From positions 957,501 to 1,021,500 of the forward strand of contig SPDT01000006.1 in the NCBI GenBank assembly GCA_008477525.1: a stretch of DNA of 64,000 nucleotides, given 5' to 3'. The notes below the pieces were generated by a model that was not told where the DNA came from, ran no database searches, and saw nothing but the letters and a program-made list of their open reading frames with translations. The stretch comes from Hypomyces perniciosus. Its lineage: Eukaryota > Ascomycota > Sordariomycetes > Hypocreales > Hypocreaceae. Below are positions 44,119 through 55,866 of this stretch, piece after piece (the stretch's first letter is position 1; every line of letters begins with the position of its first letter). The translations under genes were made by a program, and so were the position numbers.

Positions 44119-46776
44119 TCTGCTCTGCTTGTTGCCGACTTGCAACGCGAAAAGCGCATGGAAACCTGGAATTCTCCACCTGTACTCCGTAAGCCCGTGA
44201 GGCTAGTGGGCTTGCAATTGGCGTCCATCTTTTTGCTATCGCATCAGCCACCTTTACACAGCTCATCTCATCAACTGCCATTTGCAGGGGGGTTTGTTAG
44301 CTTGTTGTGCTGCGCTCTGGCATGTGAAAGCCCCCCCCTTCTCTCCACCTTGATTTGAGCCAAAAGCAGGAGATGTTCTCCCGACCAACCACAGCGGCAC
44401 GTCCCAGTTTCAAAGTTTTTCTTTGGGCCCTGTTGGTCGTTAGTGGCTCGTCCGGATGAAGAGTCCGGAGGAACAGCCGTTTGCCGCTGTGGTCAAGCGA
44501 AGGAGGAACTGGCTCTCGGTGTGTACCAAACAGAGTAGTAGTAGTGCGTCGGTATGGATAGATATGGTAGCAATATGAGATGCGTGCAAAGGTTCCATTA
44601 CACATGCAGGAGATCGACAGCGTTTGGGAGGAATTCTCCGTGTTTGTGGAGTAGAGCGGCGTCTCATCGAGATTTTGACAACATTCCATTCCAACCATGG
44701 AACCCTATAATAACACAGGCCTCACCTTACTAGTCTGCCAGCTTATCTCTCATATCTCTACCAAGTAATACTGCTTCGTACGGAGTAGATAAGACGACGA
44801 CTTCGTACGAGGGTCGGCAAACAGACTCAGACCATGGCTATTCCTAGTTAGTCATCTCGAGCCAAGGTCCAATAATGGTTTGCGCCGCCTTATCGGCAAT
44901 ATACGGGCGTTTTTTTTTCCCTCCCGTACCTTGTAGGTCGGCTTGGCTACGGAGTATTTTTCAGCCCGTTGTTTTTTTTTTACTCAGACGGAGTCGTATC
45001 AGCAGCCGCAACGACATGAATTACAGGCAGCCGAAAGAGGAAGAAAGATAAGAAAGGCAACCAGAGCGAACGAAAAGCAACCGGGCAACTCAATGCATGC
45101 CCAGTGCGGCTTTGTCTGTGTTAGTCGTTGGTCCGTGTTTTGCGTGTTCTCCCTCCGACTCCGAGGCTCAAGGCCGATTCGGCCCACAGCTATGGCCGAT
45201 GCACCCAAGGCTCGATGCTCGGTACGGCGAGGCATTTCTACTGTTCATATGGAGTAATGGAATATCATGATACTTGCAGAACCGAATAAAGGGGCCCTTG
45301 GCTATGCCACTTTGCCGCGGCTAGGTCAATTGGTTTTCATCGCAGCCGCAGAAAGAGAGGTTCAGATGATACATCATGCATAGGGCAATGGTTTTTTATG
45401 TCCGTTCAGGGCCAGCTCCGAGCTCCGCAAGTACATAGGTAAGGACAAGCCGGAATTACAATGATCGATTTCATCGACCCCCTGTTCACATGAGACCCGC
45501 TCACCTCACCAGCCACAATCACATGTCAAAATGGAAGAGCATCGAACACTTCATTTTACGATCCTGCTCGTGATGCTGATGGCAAAATCCCCAGCTTCAA
45601 TGTCGTACAAATACGTTACGTGACATGACATGGCATGACGCGCACGCATTTGCCTCCAATTCACTCTTGACTTCTGTCACACGAGGAGGAGAGTGGTCAC
45701 TCCACCGGCACATGTTTGACGGATGACAATTAGCCTCCCCTTTTTCACATCTGAAAGTGCAAGCATGACGTTTTGTGCATACGAGTCAATCATCGTTTTG
45801 CTTTGTCTAGATAGTGCGTATCTGGTAGACTACGTAGTATGCATGCGGTTGCTACACATGCATCTCGATGCGACAAGTACGGTCGGATCCACGGGCAATT
45901 CTGGGCCGGGAAGCTCGATCCATCGCGATCCTCGTGCCAGACATGTCGTTGCTTTTTGTTCCGCTTGCCGGAGGGTGTGAGGAAGGAATCGATCACTGTC
46001 AAGAACCACCGTACTGAGGAAATATACATATCTTCCACGAGCATAGTATTGTGAATCCTCTTTGAGACTGCTGAAATAAGGCAGAGCGAGCACATGGGAC
46101 AAACAACACCATCACCAGTCGCACTGCCATATGGGTCAACGATGATCACGCGGTGCATGCCTGTCAGGCTACCGGATAAGACAATGTCAGTACCCGTTGG
46201 CGTGGACAGTTATCTGCCAAATGCCGCTGCTCATATCCCATTCCAAGGGTCTAAGCACCTTAGCAAAGCCCCAAGTATGAGCAGCATCCAGACAAAATCG
46301 AGGCCTTGATGACGAGTCCTGCATGGCTATCACGCCATGTTACGTGGAGACTGACTGGCTGCATCTCTGAGACATACATAGAACAAGTTATATTTCACGA
46401 GGACCTATGAAGTAGTATGTAGTACTACTCCGTAGACTATCTAAATTTATCTTCCACGCCCCACTAGGATTTGAAATACTATCTTATCTCAAGCTCCATG
46501 GAAGCGGTGTCAAATCGCTCACTATCATGACCTCCGGGAACGGACCATCACTGCAATGATGTCAGTAGAATTAAGCAGCCCTGGCCAGGCAATAGAGTGA
46601 TAACATCTTAATTGTTTTGCGACATGCTTAATATATACCAATGAGTTTGGAACCTTTAGTAGAGGGTGTGGCGCCGATCAGCCATCTCCACTTAATTTGT
46701 GTGACACTAACTACCCTACAACTTGACACTTGACAACTTCAACACTATCAACATCATCGCGATGCCAACACCTGGA

Positions 46777-46873
46777 GGTCTTGTAGCGGAGTGGTTACCG
46801 TTGTGTTCTTATACTTTCGAATCCGAGATTGGAAGATATGCATAGGTCGTGAGTTCGAACCTCACCAAGACCA
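46777..46873 (+). tRNA. Intron-containing tRNA, probably tRNA-Ile(UAU)
   Basis: Acceptor arms GGTCTTG and CAAGACC pair perfectly around 97 bases. The A box TAGCGGAGTGG and B box GTTCGAACC match Pol III promoters, and the T arm is GTGAG-TTCGAAC-CTCAC. The anticodon loop reads CTTATA before an intron of about 24-26 bases, giving UAU with U33 and purine 37, as in yeast tRNA-Ile(UAU), which also carries an intron. An ATA in the intron (GATATG) could pair with the anticodon in the splicing fold. The anticodon stem, as I place it (GTGTT with TGCAT), has wobble pairs and one mismatch, so isotype and intron ends are less sure than the tRNA call. Confidence 0.85.
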
Positions 46874-47797
46874 TTATTTTTGTCACTTCTCCCGCTTCGT
46901 AGCACACCAGCATGGAATTTTGCAAATGCATGCATTCTAGTAAGGCAGACTACTATTTTTCTTCTTTCTTTTTGCTTTGGCCCCATTGAGAAACACTATT
47001 TCATACATCCTGTCAAATTCACATTACAGTAGAAAACCGGAGCCTCCCATGATATCCATGATTGACCGGACGAGGCCATGTTGAAGTCGGGTAGGTAGGT
47101 AGCATTTTAGGAGGACCGAGTGCGGGCAGCCGCTACACGTCCAAAACACGTCTGTACCAGCTATATTATGCCATATATGCAAAGTAAAAACACCCACTGA
47201 TTTAATTAAGGGGGAAGGGGGAAGAAATACAAGGAGGCTCATGACCCTCGCACGGACATATCTGCCGAACGCCAGTTTCTGGGTGGCGACGGTATTGGAA
47301 GCTTTTCCTGTTGGATTAGAGCATTGTAAGCCCCAGTTGGATAAGAGTAATCCGTGGTAATGAGACTAATCCACAGGGATTAGAGTTATCCATACCGATG
47401 AGAGTTACCCGTGACAATGTATGTGTTTTATTGTCACCCGCTTGCTCTCATTGCGGCCAAAAGCCGCAAACTGGCAAACCGGACCAGCTACAGGGGCGAC
47501 AGGTCCGGGTCCGGGTCCGGGGAGGGCGAGCGGCGCGGCAGATTCGCGGCGGCTGTAACGACGGTCAACATTGTGGCTGTGGCTGTGATTGTTGAAGGGA
47601 TCTCGACGAGAAGACTTAGAAGACTCATATATACCACCACCCCATTGCGATTACAATATGGGTTGCCCTGAAAGAAAGACAGTCACACCCACACATATCG
47701 ACCCTTGGTAGTACCGATCGCCCTGTGATCGCCATACCTCTAGCTAGAATTCCAAGTATTGCTGCTACCTAGTATCTAGAGGTGCTTCATATATCTA
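46874..47797. other. Intergenic, no gene seen
   Basis: Lies between the tRNA and the 3' end of the F-box-like gene. At 47320-47410 several imperfect copies of TAATCCGTGGTAATGAGA and TAATCCACAGGGATTAGAG form a short degenerate repeat. A GGGTCC repeat lies at 47503-47520. Confidence 0.5.
46877..46881 (+). terminator. Pol III T-run terminator
   Basis: TTTTT begins three bases after the tRNA discriminator base, the expected terminator for RNA polymerase III. Confidence 0.75.
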
Positions 47798-49408
47798 TCA
47801 GGAAGGTATGCATTGGTTGTGGTGAATCCACTTTGGGGACGGTTCATACCGCTTAGACTCCCTCGAAATCTCCTCCAAGGACACTGGATGTATGACTTGG
47901 TCGCTGAGCTCAAGTTGACGGATAGCTGCTGCATGCGACGTGATAACCTCCTCATCCACCCACTTGTTTTCTCCAACAGAAAGCTCATGCCTAGTGTTCA
48001 TCCCTGCAACTTCTCGCCAAACGCGCAGGACGTTCAAGTCCAGCCCCAATTTCCATGTACCACACCAACTTATTGTAGTCGAGGTGTTTGTCACTTGATA
48101 CCGGAAGACTACGGCGTTTCGCTTTAACCCATGCCAAATCTCCAGCCGCTGAAGCTTGGGCATCTGGAGAGCTACTGTACCTGCATTAACCAACAAGGTA
48201 TTGATCTCCTCCGAGTTTGATCTCTCTCTAAACAGCTGGGAGGTCAACGCCAGTAACGTGAGCTTGTTCCAAATCCAGTCGGCCTCGCATGCCTTGAAGA
48301 AATCCACAGCATCCACAAGGTATGAAGCCGAAACTCGCTCGAGACTGACACTTGTCTGAGCCAAGGCGGAGCCGATGTCTGGACAGGGAGTTCGAATTAA
48401 CTCTGGACGCCACTGCCGCCGAGTTGCAGCCCAATTGGTAGCGTAGGCCATATTAAAAGTCTCGTTGAAATCTTCAAACAATGTGAGTGATCTGAGCGTC
48501 TCTGGTAAGCATGTTGAGAGCAATTTTCGGCGGTCTACGGATAGTTAGCAACAGGTCTTGATGATGGAATACCTTTATTTCATCGGAGACCTACCTATGT
48601 CACCGGGGTAACCATAGGGTCGCATGAATTCCCGCCATGGCTCGAGCGTGATGGAATCAAGATTCGGGAGGGATTGAACCAGTCGGTCAGATCCTCCTGC
48701 CAAAAAATCACGTCGACTCAGTCGTCGAATAAGAAGTCGTGTAACCACCTCGACGATCGGAAGTGTTTGGAGCTCTGGACATAGATAAGTAAATACTTTG
48801 GCCATCTCCGCAGGAAACCCCAGTCGCTGACCATTAGACCATCCGTGGGCGACATCATGGGGTCCATTCGTCTCTAGATCCTCGATTGGCACGAAGTCGG
48901 TATCAAGGTAAACGTCTCCCTGGAGATCGTGTTCTAAATCACTGGGGGAGTAGGCGCTGATTTCCAGAGTCAATCCTCGCAATGAACGGTCCCGATCGAT
49001 TTCCCAAGAGCTGAGGATAGAAAAAAGCCCGGTGATGGCATCTCTGACAGTCCCAACGTCGGACTTTCCGGGGGGTACTAGTCTGGGTTCTTTGTAACTA
49101 AAGCAACCATATCTTGCTAGCTCAATGCGAAGCCAGATATGCTGAACAAGGCCTCTTTGGCGAACGACGCTTTTCTCAAAGTTGTCGAGGCACCACTGGG
49201 TCAGCGTCAGGCGACGGAACAGCTTCTTTTCGAAGAAACTGTGCCACTGTTTGCAGACTGCAGCATACTGGGCCAAGCCAGCTTTACGATTCGGGGTCTT
49301 GGTTCTATCTGGCGTCCTGGTTCTGCTGACGCTATCTTCTGGACCTTGGGCTAAGATGTCAAAGATGTCCAACTGGACATCTATCGGCAACTGTGACCAG
49401 CTAATCAT
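47798..49408 (-). CDS. F-box-like protein with leucine-rich tail, function unknown
   Basis: Two minus-strand exons (49408-48595 and 48534-47798) with a 60-base intron give 516 residues. The N-terminus MISWSQLPIDVQLDIFDILA, then YAAVCKQWHSFFEKKLFRRL, is the F-box pattern (L-P..., I...L, W...F) of many Sordariomycete proteins. Downstream are irregular leucine-rich stretches such as LQTLPIVEVV, LVQSLPNLDSITL and TLRSLTLFEDFN, typical of fungal F-box/LRR proteins of no known substrate. By family it would recruit targets to an SCF ubiquitin ligase through Skp1, but that is inference. The first in-frame ATG is at 49408; the frame extends to 49474 without one. Confidence 0.8.
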
Positions 49409-51992
49409 CTTATTGCAGGAGATCCTACGATCCGATGATGGAGAAAGTAGTCTGACAGATGGTCGAGAAGACAATTCAAGGTTATAAATGTTAGGGTCAA
49501 TGATAATATGTAGGGTAGGACTAATGATTTATCCCGGATGAAGTTGAAACTGATGGAGAGAATATGATCTCGAGATATATGAGGGTTTGTTTTTGATCTC
49601 GAGAGTCAGAGGTAAACCTTTTCTTCTTCCTATTCTATTTGCAGGCTACTGAGTTTGACATGTTACGAAGTAGGTAACAAGTGTAATAGTGCTCATCTGT
49701 ATGTAAATTATATGACTAGGGGATTGGCGAAAAACTTTGAAGACGGGTTTTCTGTAATTGTGAACCATATCAGCGGGAATGGTCAGGAAGACAAGATATG
49801 GACAAAATGCGGTCTGTCAGTACCTACTCCGTACTAACAGACCTTCAACATTAATGCAATTGGTAATCTTAAGCCTGTTTTGCGCCTCAGAGGGTATGGA
49901 ACTCTTCTCCAATTGAGATGCATCACCAGAGTTTGTTTAGCCTGGCAACCTGGCACGGCATTGGTAACATAGGGAAAAAACCCCTCCAATAACAAGTACG
50001 AGTATGACTTGGAAGATTACTACTTCGTACTCTGAGCGATATCAGTTTTTAGCTATTATCTTCGGCGTGAATGTGAATGGAAAGATCAGCCGAGTGGTGA
50101 CTCGAGGAGGCTCTCACTAGTGTATGTTGGGAGAATGGCGAAGCGACCGGCGCGGACGTTGGCTGTATTAGCTCGTATGGCTAGCCCGAGACGTGATATC
50201 AAAAGGCACATTAATAATAACCCTGGCTACTCCGGAGGCTAACTGGAGTGGCTTATACGAAGTATGTGGTGCATGTTAAGGACTTGTCTTGTCTCACGGA
50301 GTATTGTACGAAGTGCGAAGTCCGGCCTACTAGTGTGAATGTGGTGCAGGCAGGAAAAACAAAACAAAAGTTACAATCCCTTGCATCGTTGTAACTTGGA
50401 AAGTTTTTCCGTAGTACAGGATACGGAGCACTCCGTTTGTAATAGTATATATATGTAATACTAGTACTCCGTACTCCGTAATTACTGGATGTAAGAGCTA
50501 GCAGGTCCATATCGTTATTGGCATTTACTCGTAGCAGTACTTCGTACTAATCATCCTTCTGAGATGTTTTGATGAGAAACGGCCCGCCAACGTTTTCTGG
50601 GGATAAAACGGACATTTCCAAGTCTCATCCATCCATTCCCATAGTACATCTACTACTAACAATGACTGGACGGTCGAAACGTGGGCTTACTGCGCTATTT
50701 CTGCCGCTATTTTAATGCCATTTCTTGAGAGTGAAGCAAGATGACGAGGGAAGATGTGACCAACTCGCAAGAGGGAAAGCTCTCTTTGCCGTCTCATCAA
50801 CGACGGCGCCGTTGGTGTTTAATCTGAGCCGTCCTGCGTGCTAGTCTATTTATATTGGACACGAGGACCTGCATATGTATGGGGCGCACAGACTGTACAC
50901 ACTATTTAATACTCCGTTATCAAGGCAGATTGTGATGGATTTGGCGGAATGAGAAAACGTACGATCTGTACGGAGTACGAGTAGGACGTAATAATACTAA
51001 TGCTAGTACTACTCCTTACAGGTGGTACTGTTCCTCCGTACTTTGTACACAAACACAATTCTGAGGTGAGGCTGTCTGACTGTAACGCGGCTGAGACCAC
51101 GGTCCATGTGCGAGTATTTAGTCCAACAAAACTTATTCACACGGTATGAACACAGTAAAAAACGCCACGGCTGCTGCTGAATGGAATGGACGCGCGGAGC
51201 AAAAATAAGAAAGAAAAAAGAAAATACGAGTATATGTACCAAATTTTGGCTGCCGTCCTTGCATATGTACTCCGTACATTTTTTAGCAGGCCATCTGCAT
51301 GCGTTACTCACATGCATGCATAAAGAGCATGCTTGTGCATTTCTTGGTTAGCCCGTATAACGGCGGAGCTATTGAATTTGCACGGGGCTTTGTTATAATG
51401 GATGATAGTACTCGTAGTACTCCGTACTTCGTAGTACATACATAGTAGTAGTAATTAAGTACGGGCGAGAGAATCCGGTGCAGAAGATGGATAGCGTACG
51501 AGACTGTACGAATGGCATCGTTCATACGGAGTACTCCGTACAGGAGCACAGTAAAAGGTAAAAAGGCACAGAGTGGTGTGGTTGCCTGCCTATCCCTTGC
51601 TTTACAACTTGCCGTCTTATTCCTTTTTTTTCTTGCGCTCCTCTCTCTCGTCTGGAAAAACAGGATTGCTTCTTCTGTTTGCTGACAACGCAACGGCACG
51701 CTCCCTCCCTCTACGAGTACTCGTAGTAGTAGTATTACGAGTATGTACTGAAGAGGAGACCAATCCCCTCCCTTTCTTGGAGAAATTTCGCTTGATGGGG
51801 CGCGTTCCTGAGATGCGCGGCCAATCATGGGGCTGTGATGGGGAGGCACAATTTGGGCTCGAGCCGGGGATCCCTGTTCGCACTTCGGCCACGCCCCATG
51901 CCGGCTGGCTTCGTCTCGTGCAGATACCTTGACGCCATGTTGCGAGAGAAGCAAGTGACAGAAGCAAAAAAGATGCCTCCAAGTGGCGTTTA

Positions 51993-52029
51993 CATATGTA
52001 TGTATGTATGTACTCCGTATGTATGTATG
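51993..52029. repeat. (ATGT)n microsatellite interrupted by a palindrome unit
   Basis: TATG repeats on both sides of TACTCCGTA. Confidence 0.8.
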
Positions 52030-52107
52030 CACTCTGTGTGTGTGATGCATTCAGGAGGGAAGAGGGGGAACAGTTCACTTGTTCGGGACTGTCACGCAAA
52101 CAACAGA

Positions 52108-52146
52108 TGATAATAATAATCATCATCATCAGGATCAGGATCAGGA
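52108..52146. repeat. GATAAT / CATCAT / AGGATC compound microsatellite
   Basis: Three short trinucleotide and hexanucleotide runs in a row: (TAA)n, (CAT)n and (CAGGAT)n. Confidence 0.8.
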
Positions 52147-52303
52147 CGTCTAATACTACCACTATTGGTAGCAATTCCGGAAAAATCTTAGATATATGCT
52201 GTCTCGTATCGTACCACTTCTCACCATTGAGACTGACTAGTGCTGAACTCTGGACTCGTGCTATAATGTACTCCGTACTACATCATCTATGTTACACATG
52301 CGC

Positions 52304-52430
52304 GTCTGTCTGTCTGTCTCACGCTGGCTGGCTGGCTGGCTTGCTGCGTGTCTGCTGTGTCTGCTGTGTGTCTGCTGTGTGTCTGCTGTGTGTCTGCTGT
52401 CTGTGTGTCTCCTGTGTGTCTGGCTGTCAA
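52304..52430. repeat. TGTC, GGCT and TGTGTCTGC compound repeat
   Basis: (TGTC)4, then (TGGC)4, then about five units of CTGCTGTGTGT, all intergenic. Confidence 0.85.
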
Positions 52431-52557
52431 GTCCATCATCATCAACAGCCAATATCCATCTATTCGGGACACCTCCATTGTGATAAAAAGGCCCATGGGT
52501 GGGGTCGGCTAGTAGGGGGGTCCATGCTCCCCAGTGGGTGCCTGTGGGTGCGCCATT

Positions 52558-52585
52558 GGGGCCTTTTTGGGGCCTTTTTGGGGCC
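52558..52585. repeat. GGGGCCTTTTT tandem repeat
   Basis: Two full 11-12-base units plus a partial third, in a G-rich plus-strand stretch. Confidence 0.8.
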
Positions 52586-53096
52586 TGCCGTTGCCCCTGA
52601 TGGCGCTGGAGCTGGGCGCCGGCTCGCTCGTTTGTGCAGTGGGAAGGCCTGCGGCGTTCCTGGAGATGGGATGCCCCCGTTCCATGACGACCATTTGACC
52701 AGGTCTAGGTCCATCATCTCAAACAATGTCCCACCCACTCCCCCGAACAAGTCTCCTTTTCTACCTTCCATGTCTCTTCTCTCGCCTTGCCTTGTCTCGT
52801 CTCGACTTTTCCTTCTCTGTCTTCTTTAGATGCGTACGACACAGTATTCGTCGTGCGGACCGTCAGAGGTCATCAGTCAGGCCTGATCCCTTCATCTTCA
52901 TTGACATATCCCATATCTATCTAAACTACTACTACTACTGCTACTGCTGCCACCACTACTACATCCATTCACCTCGGATGGCTCGCTGAAATCTCCATCG
53001 CATTTTGTTTTCCCTCACCCCTTTTCGTCTGGCTACGAGCCAGCACGCTCTACGGACGCTCGACCTACAGACATCTAGCAATACCAATCCTTCAAT

Positions 53097-55866
53097 ATGC
53101 CTCCTTCTCTCAACAACCACCCTTCGTTTACGCGCCCCCGAACCAGCGACCGTGATGGCAGGCCCAGCACTCGCGACCAGGGAGGCCCTGATGCTGCGAT
53201 GATGGTTCCCAGTCGTACCTCATCGCTGCACTCTCGTATTACCCAGCCTATCCCGTCTTCACTTAATGTGAAGCCTCAGCAGCGGACTCCCAAGACCCTC
53301 ACTCATGCATACATGGTGTGTGGCGTTGGCCGTGAGCCCTCTCAATGGGTCAAGGCACCTCCTCCACCCCAGGGCAAGATTGGCCACATGAAGGGCGCCG
53401 TTGGACAGTTTTGGCTCCCAGAGATCCTGGGCAGCAGCCCCCGTCTTGAGCAGGATAACGAGATTGCGCGGGCTCTTCATTCTGCTATGAGGGTATGTTA
53501 GGCAATTTCCCGTTTGCCGGATGCGTCAATCCACATCAGCTACTAACGTAATTCCCGTCTAGGCCTGTTTCCCCCACGATGTCGAGATTTGCACTGGCCG
53601 GAACCAGCCTCATTGTACGCATCACGCATTCGTCCTTCAGCAGGATTCATCCCACACCCTGTATGGAATTTGCTTGCGCGTTTGGTCACGAGCCGACGAA
53701 AAGAGGGCCGAGACCATTCGTGATCTGAGGAAAAGGACTGAACCCGACTTCTACGACAACCCCGAGGAGACCTACTGGATTCCCTACTGCTTGTCGTTCT
53801 TGTCCCGCTACCCTCTTTATAACCTCCTGGGTGATTATTTGAGAGGCATGTGGATTCACTGGAACAAGGCTACCAACCTGTTCCACGCTGAGGAAGTCTC
53901 CCGAATTCTCAGCTTCCCGGCTCCCAGGCTGAACGATCTCGTTCGTATCGACATGAAGGACTACGCTCTCTGCTACCAGTTCCCCTCATCCCCTACCGGT
54001 TTCCAGAACTTCGCTATGTGGCCCCTTTTCAACTGTTTGTCGATCCCCAACATTGTGGGCGTTATCGAGGCTGCTATTTCACCAACCCGCAGGATCATTT
54101 TTGTCAGCCACTATCCGGCTATGCTTACCATTGCCGCAGAGACTGTTCGTTTCTGTGTCCGTGTGTTTGAGTGGAGTGGCTTGTACGTGCCTGTCGTTCA
54201 TGCTCGTCATGCCAAGGAACTTGTGCAGGAGCCTGGTCCTTACATCCTGGGTATCACGGCCGAATGCCGATCACTGTTCACAGCGCCTACCGATGCTTTG
54301 GTCATCGACCTGGACCGCAATTTCGTCCTTACTTCGAGCCCCCCAACGGCCTTGACGCCTGGCCAGCGCAACAAGTTCGTCACTCGTCTGACGCAAGCTC
54401 TGAATGGCGATGTCACGCCTTCTGGTGCACCTCAGCACCTTCGATCTGCGTACGGTGGTGGCAAGCTGGTTCCTGCTGGACAGATCATCGTCATGCGTGG
54501 CGAGGTCGAGTCCATTCAGGACCCTGAGTGGTGGAACCAGGATGCTGTCATGGCTGTCATGGACCATGTCTGCGAGAAGATGGGCCGCAACTCGGGTCTC
54601 AAGGCTGTTTTCGGAGGCTCTGTCAAGAAGCCCCTGATGACCAAGGTTTCTATGCGCCACCTCAACGAAATCGTTCGTGAGAGGAACCAATACTCGCGTG
54701 ACGCTCTTGAGGCCTGGCAGGATTTCATCAACTTGAAGGGTCGCATGGACACAGAGCTTGGCAAGGTGACCAAGAGGAACAACTACCTTGTCGAGGAGCT
54801 GGAGAGCTTGAAGCAGCAATTCCTCAAGTTCCAGGCCTTTGCTGAGCAGCTCACCAAGGAGACCCAAGATCTCAAGATCAAGATCGAGAACCACAAGAGG
54901 GAGAACCGCCGCCTTGCTAGTCTCCTCGATCAACACAAGGACGACAATGCTCGCCTGTCTACTCGTCTTACTGGTACTGAGAAGCAGCGTGATGATGCTC
55001 TCGAGGCCCTGGTTCTTCAGCAGGAGATTGCTGAGGAGCTTGAGCGCGAGCGCAAGAGGAACAAGAAGGAGCTTGCTCAGCTTCACCACACCAACGCCAC
55101 CATCCTTCGACAGCGTGATGAGGCTCGTCGTGTTGTACTGCACTTGCGCAGCCTGATCGGTGGTCAGAGCCACCATATGGAGCATCTCATCCAGTCCCTC
55201 ACTAAGCCTGAGGAGCTGGTTCATGAGATCGAGGATGGTTATGAGTCTGAGGAGGGAGAGCAGGCAACTGACACCCGCTCGCTGAGGCCATCTCGCAGCA
55301 ACAAGCGGCTTTCCCAGTCCAGTTTCATCGACCTTGCTGATCGTCACCTGAAGGACAAGACGGACGCTATTGCGCACATTGTTCGCAACATCGCCGATCA
55401 GTGCCAGGCTGCTGTCGATGGCCTGCAACTGGCTCAGGATGCCGAGTCCAGGTCCAGCACCCGGGCCAGCCGACGCCACAGCGGCCTGTCGAATGCTACT
55501 AGCGACGATGGCGATGATACCCATTCCACTGCCACCTCAGAGGCTGGCGAGGGGAGTAATCGCTTACAACCAAGCGCCGGGAGGCCTAGCTCCATCCCCC
55601 CCACCCCGGATCTCATCCCCAACCGCAGTAGCACTGCGCTATCATTTGCGTCCACGGCCACAACGCCAGAGCGCTCCAGTCAGCAGTTTACCATCCGAGA
55701 TGACATCCCCACTAAGATTGTCGAGGATGATGAGGAGGACTTCGGTGAGAACCGAAGCGAGCAGGGCGGCGTCGCCACAGATATCGGTGTCGTCTCGAAG
55801 CAGGCTGAGTCTCTGCTTCACCGACCTTCCGGAGCCAGAATCAGCGCCCTCGGTGGACTCCGATGA
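53097..55866 (+). CDS. DENN-domain protein with long coiled coil
   Basis: Two exons (53097-53492 and 53563-55866) give 899 residues; the 70-base intron has TACTAAC. Residues 1-65 are Ser/Thr/Pro-rich. The uDENN part starts near residue 70 (HAYMVCGVGREPSQW). The core DENN follows: YGICLRVWSRADE, YWIPYCLSFLSRYPLYNLLGDYL, a central WPLFNCLSIPNIVGVIEAAISPTRRIIFVS, and the dDENN-side DALVIDLDRNFV. Residues about 530-660 form a long coiled coil (LVEELESLKQQFLKFQAFAEQ and on), followed by an acidic, Ser-rich disordered tail. DENN proteins are GEFs for Rab GTPases in membrane traffic; which Rab is not readable. The 417-codon antisense frame at 54271-55524 is a codon-bias shadow. Confidence 0.9.

Larger units (their letters stand above)
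43667..46776. other. Gene-free region upstream of perilipin
   Basis: About 3.1 kb with no supported gene. Short minus-strand frames at 43720-44281 and 44297-44698 lie in promoter or microsatellite sequence. Palindrome copies are near 44776, 44949 and 46424. Confidence 0.45.
49826..52279. repeat. Cluster of GTACGGAGTAC / GTACTTCGTAC palindrome units
   Basis: More than a dozen units, including TACGGAGTACTCCGTA at 51525-51540 (perfect 16-base palindrome), GTACGGAGTAC at 50968-50978, TACTCCGTACTCCGTA at 50465-50480, TACTTCGTAC near 50537 and TACTCCGTACTTCGTAG near 51418. They are scattered, not tandem, with unrelated sequence between. Confidence 0.85.
49409..53096. other. Gene-free, repeat-rich intergenic region
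   Basis: About 3.7 kb between divergent genes. Open frames such as 51304-52050 (minus) and 51996-52829 (plus) overlap each other, cross microsatellites and match nothing, so I reject them. The stretch is dominated by palindromic TACTCCGTA-type units up to 52280, then microsatellites, then a C/T-rich leader before the DENN gene from about 52720. Confidence 0.55.

Noticed and set aside
46795..46986. 63-codon minus-strand frame with THDLCISS
   Set aside because: It is the reverse complement of the tRNA, a well-known source of spurious proteins.
52304..52430. CRISPR-like alternation of short repeats
   Set aside because: Units are contiguous microsatellites without spacers, and the organism is a fungus.
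51304..52829. Overlapping frames of 185-277 codons on both strands
   Set aside because: They cross palindromes and microsatellites, have Cys/Val or Thr/Ile runs from the repeats, and match no family.
49409..53096. A transposable element relic
   Set aside because: No transposase, reverse transcriptase, long terminal repeat or target-site duplication was found around the repeats.
54271..55524. 417-codon minus-strand open frame across the DENN gene
   Set aside because: Antisense to a well-supported coding region. Leu/Val-rich composition is the expected shadow of the sense codon usage.
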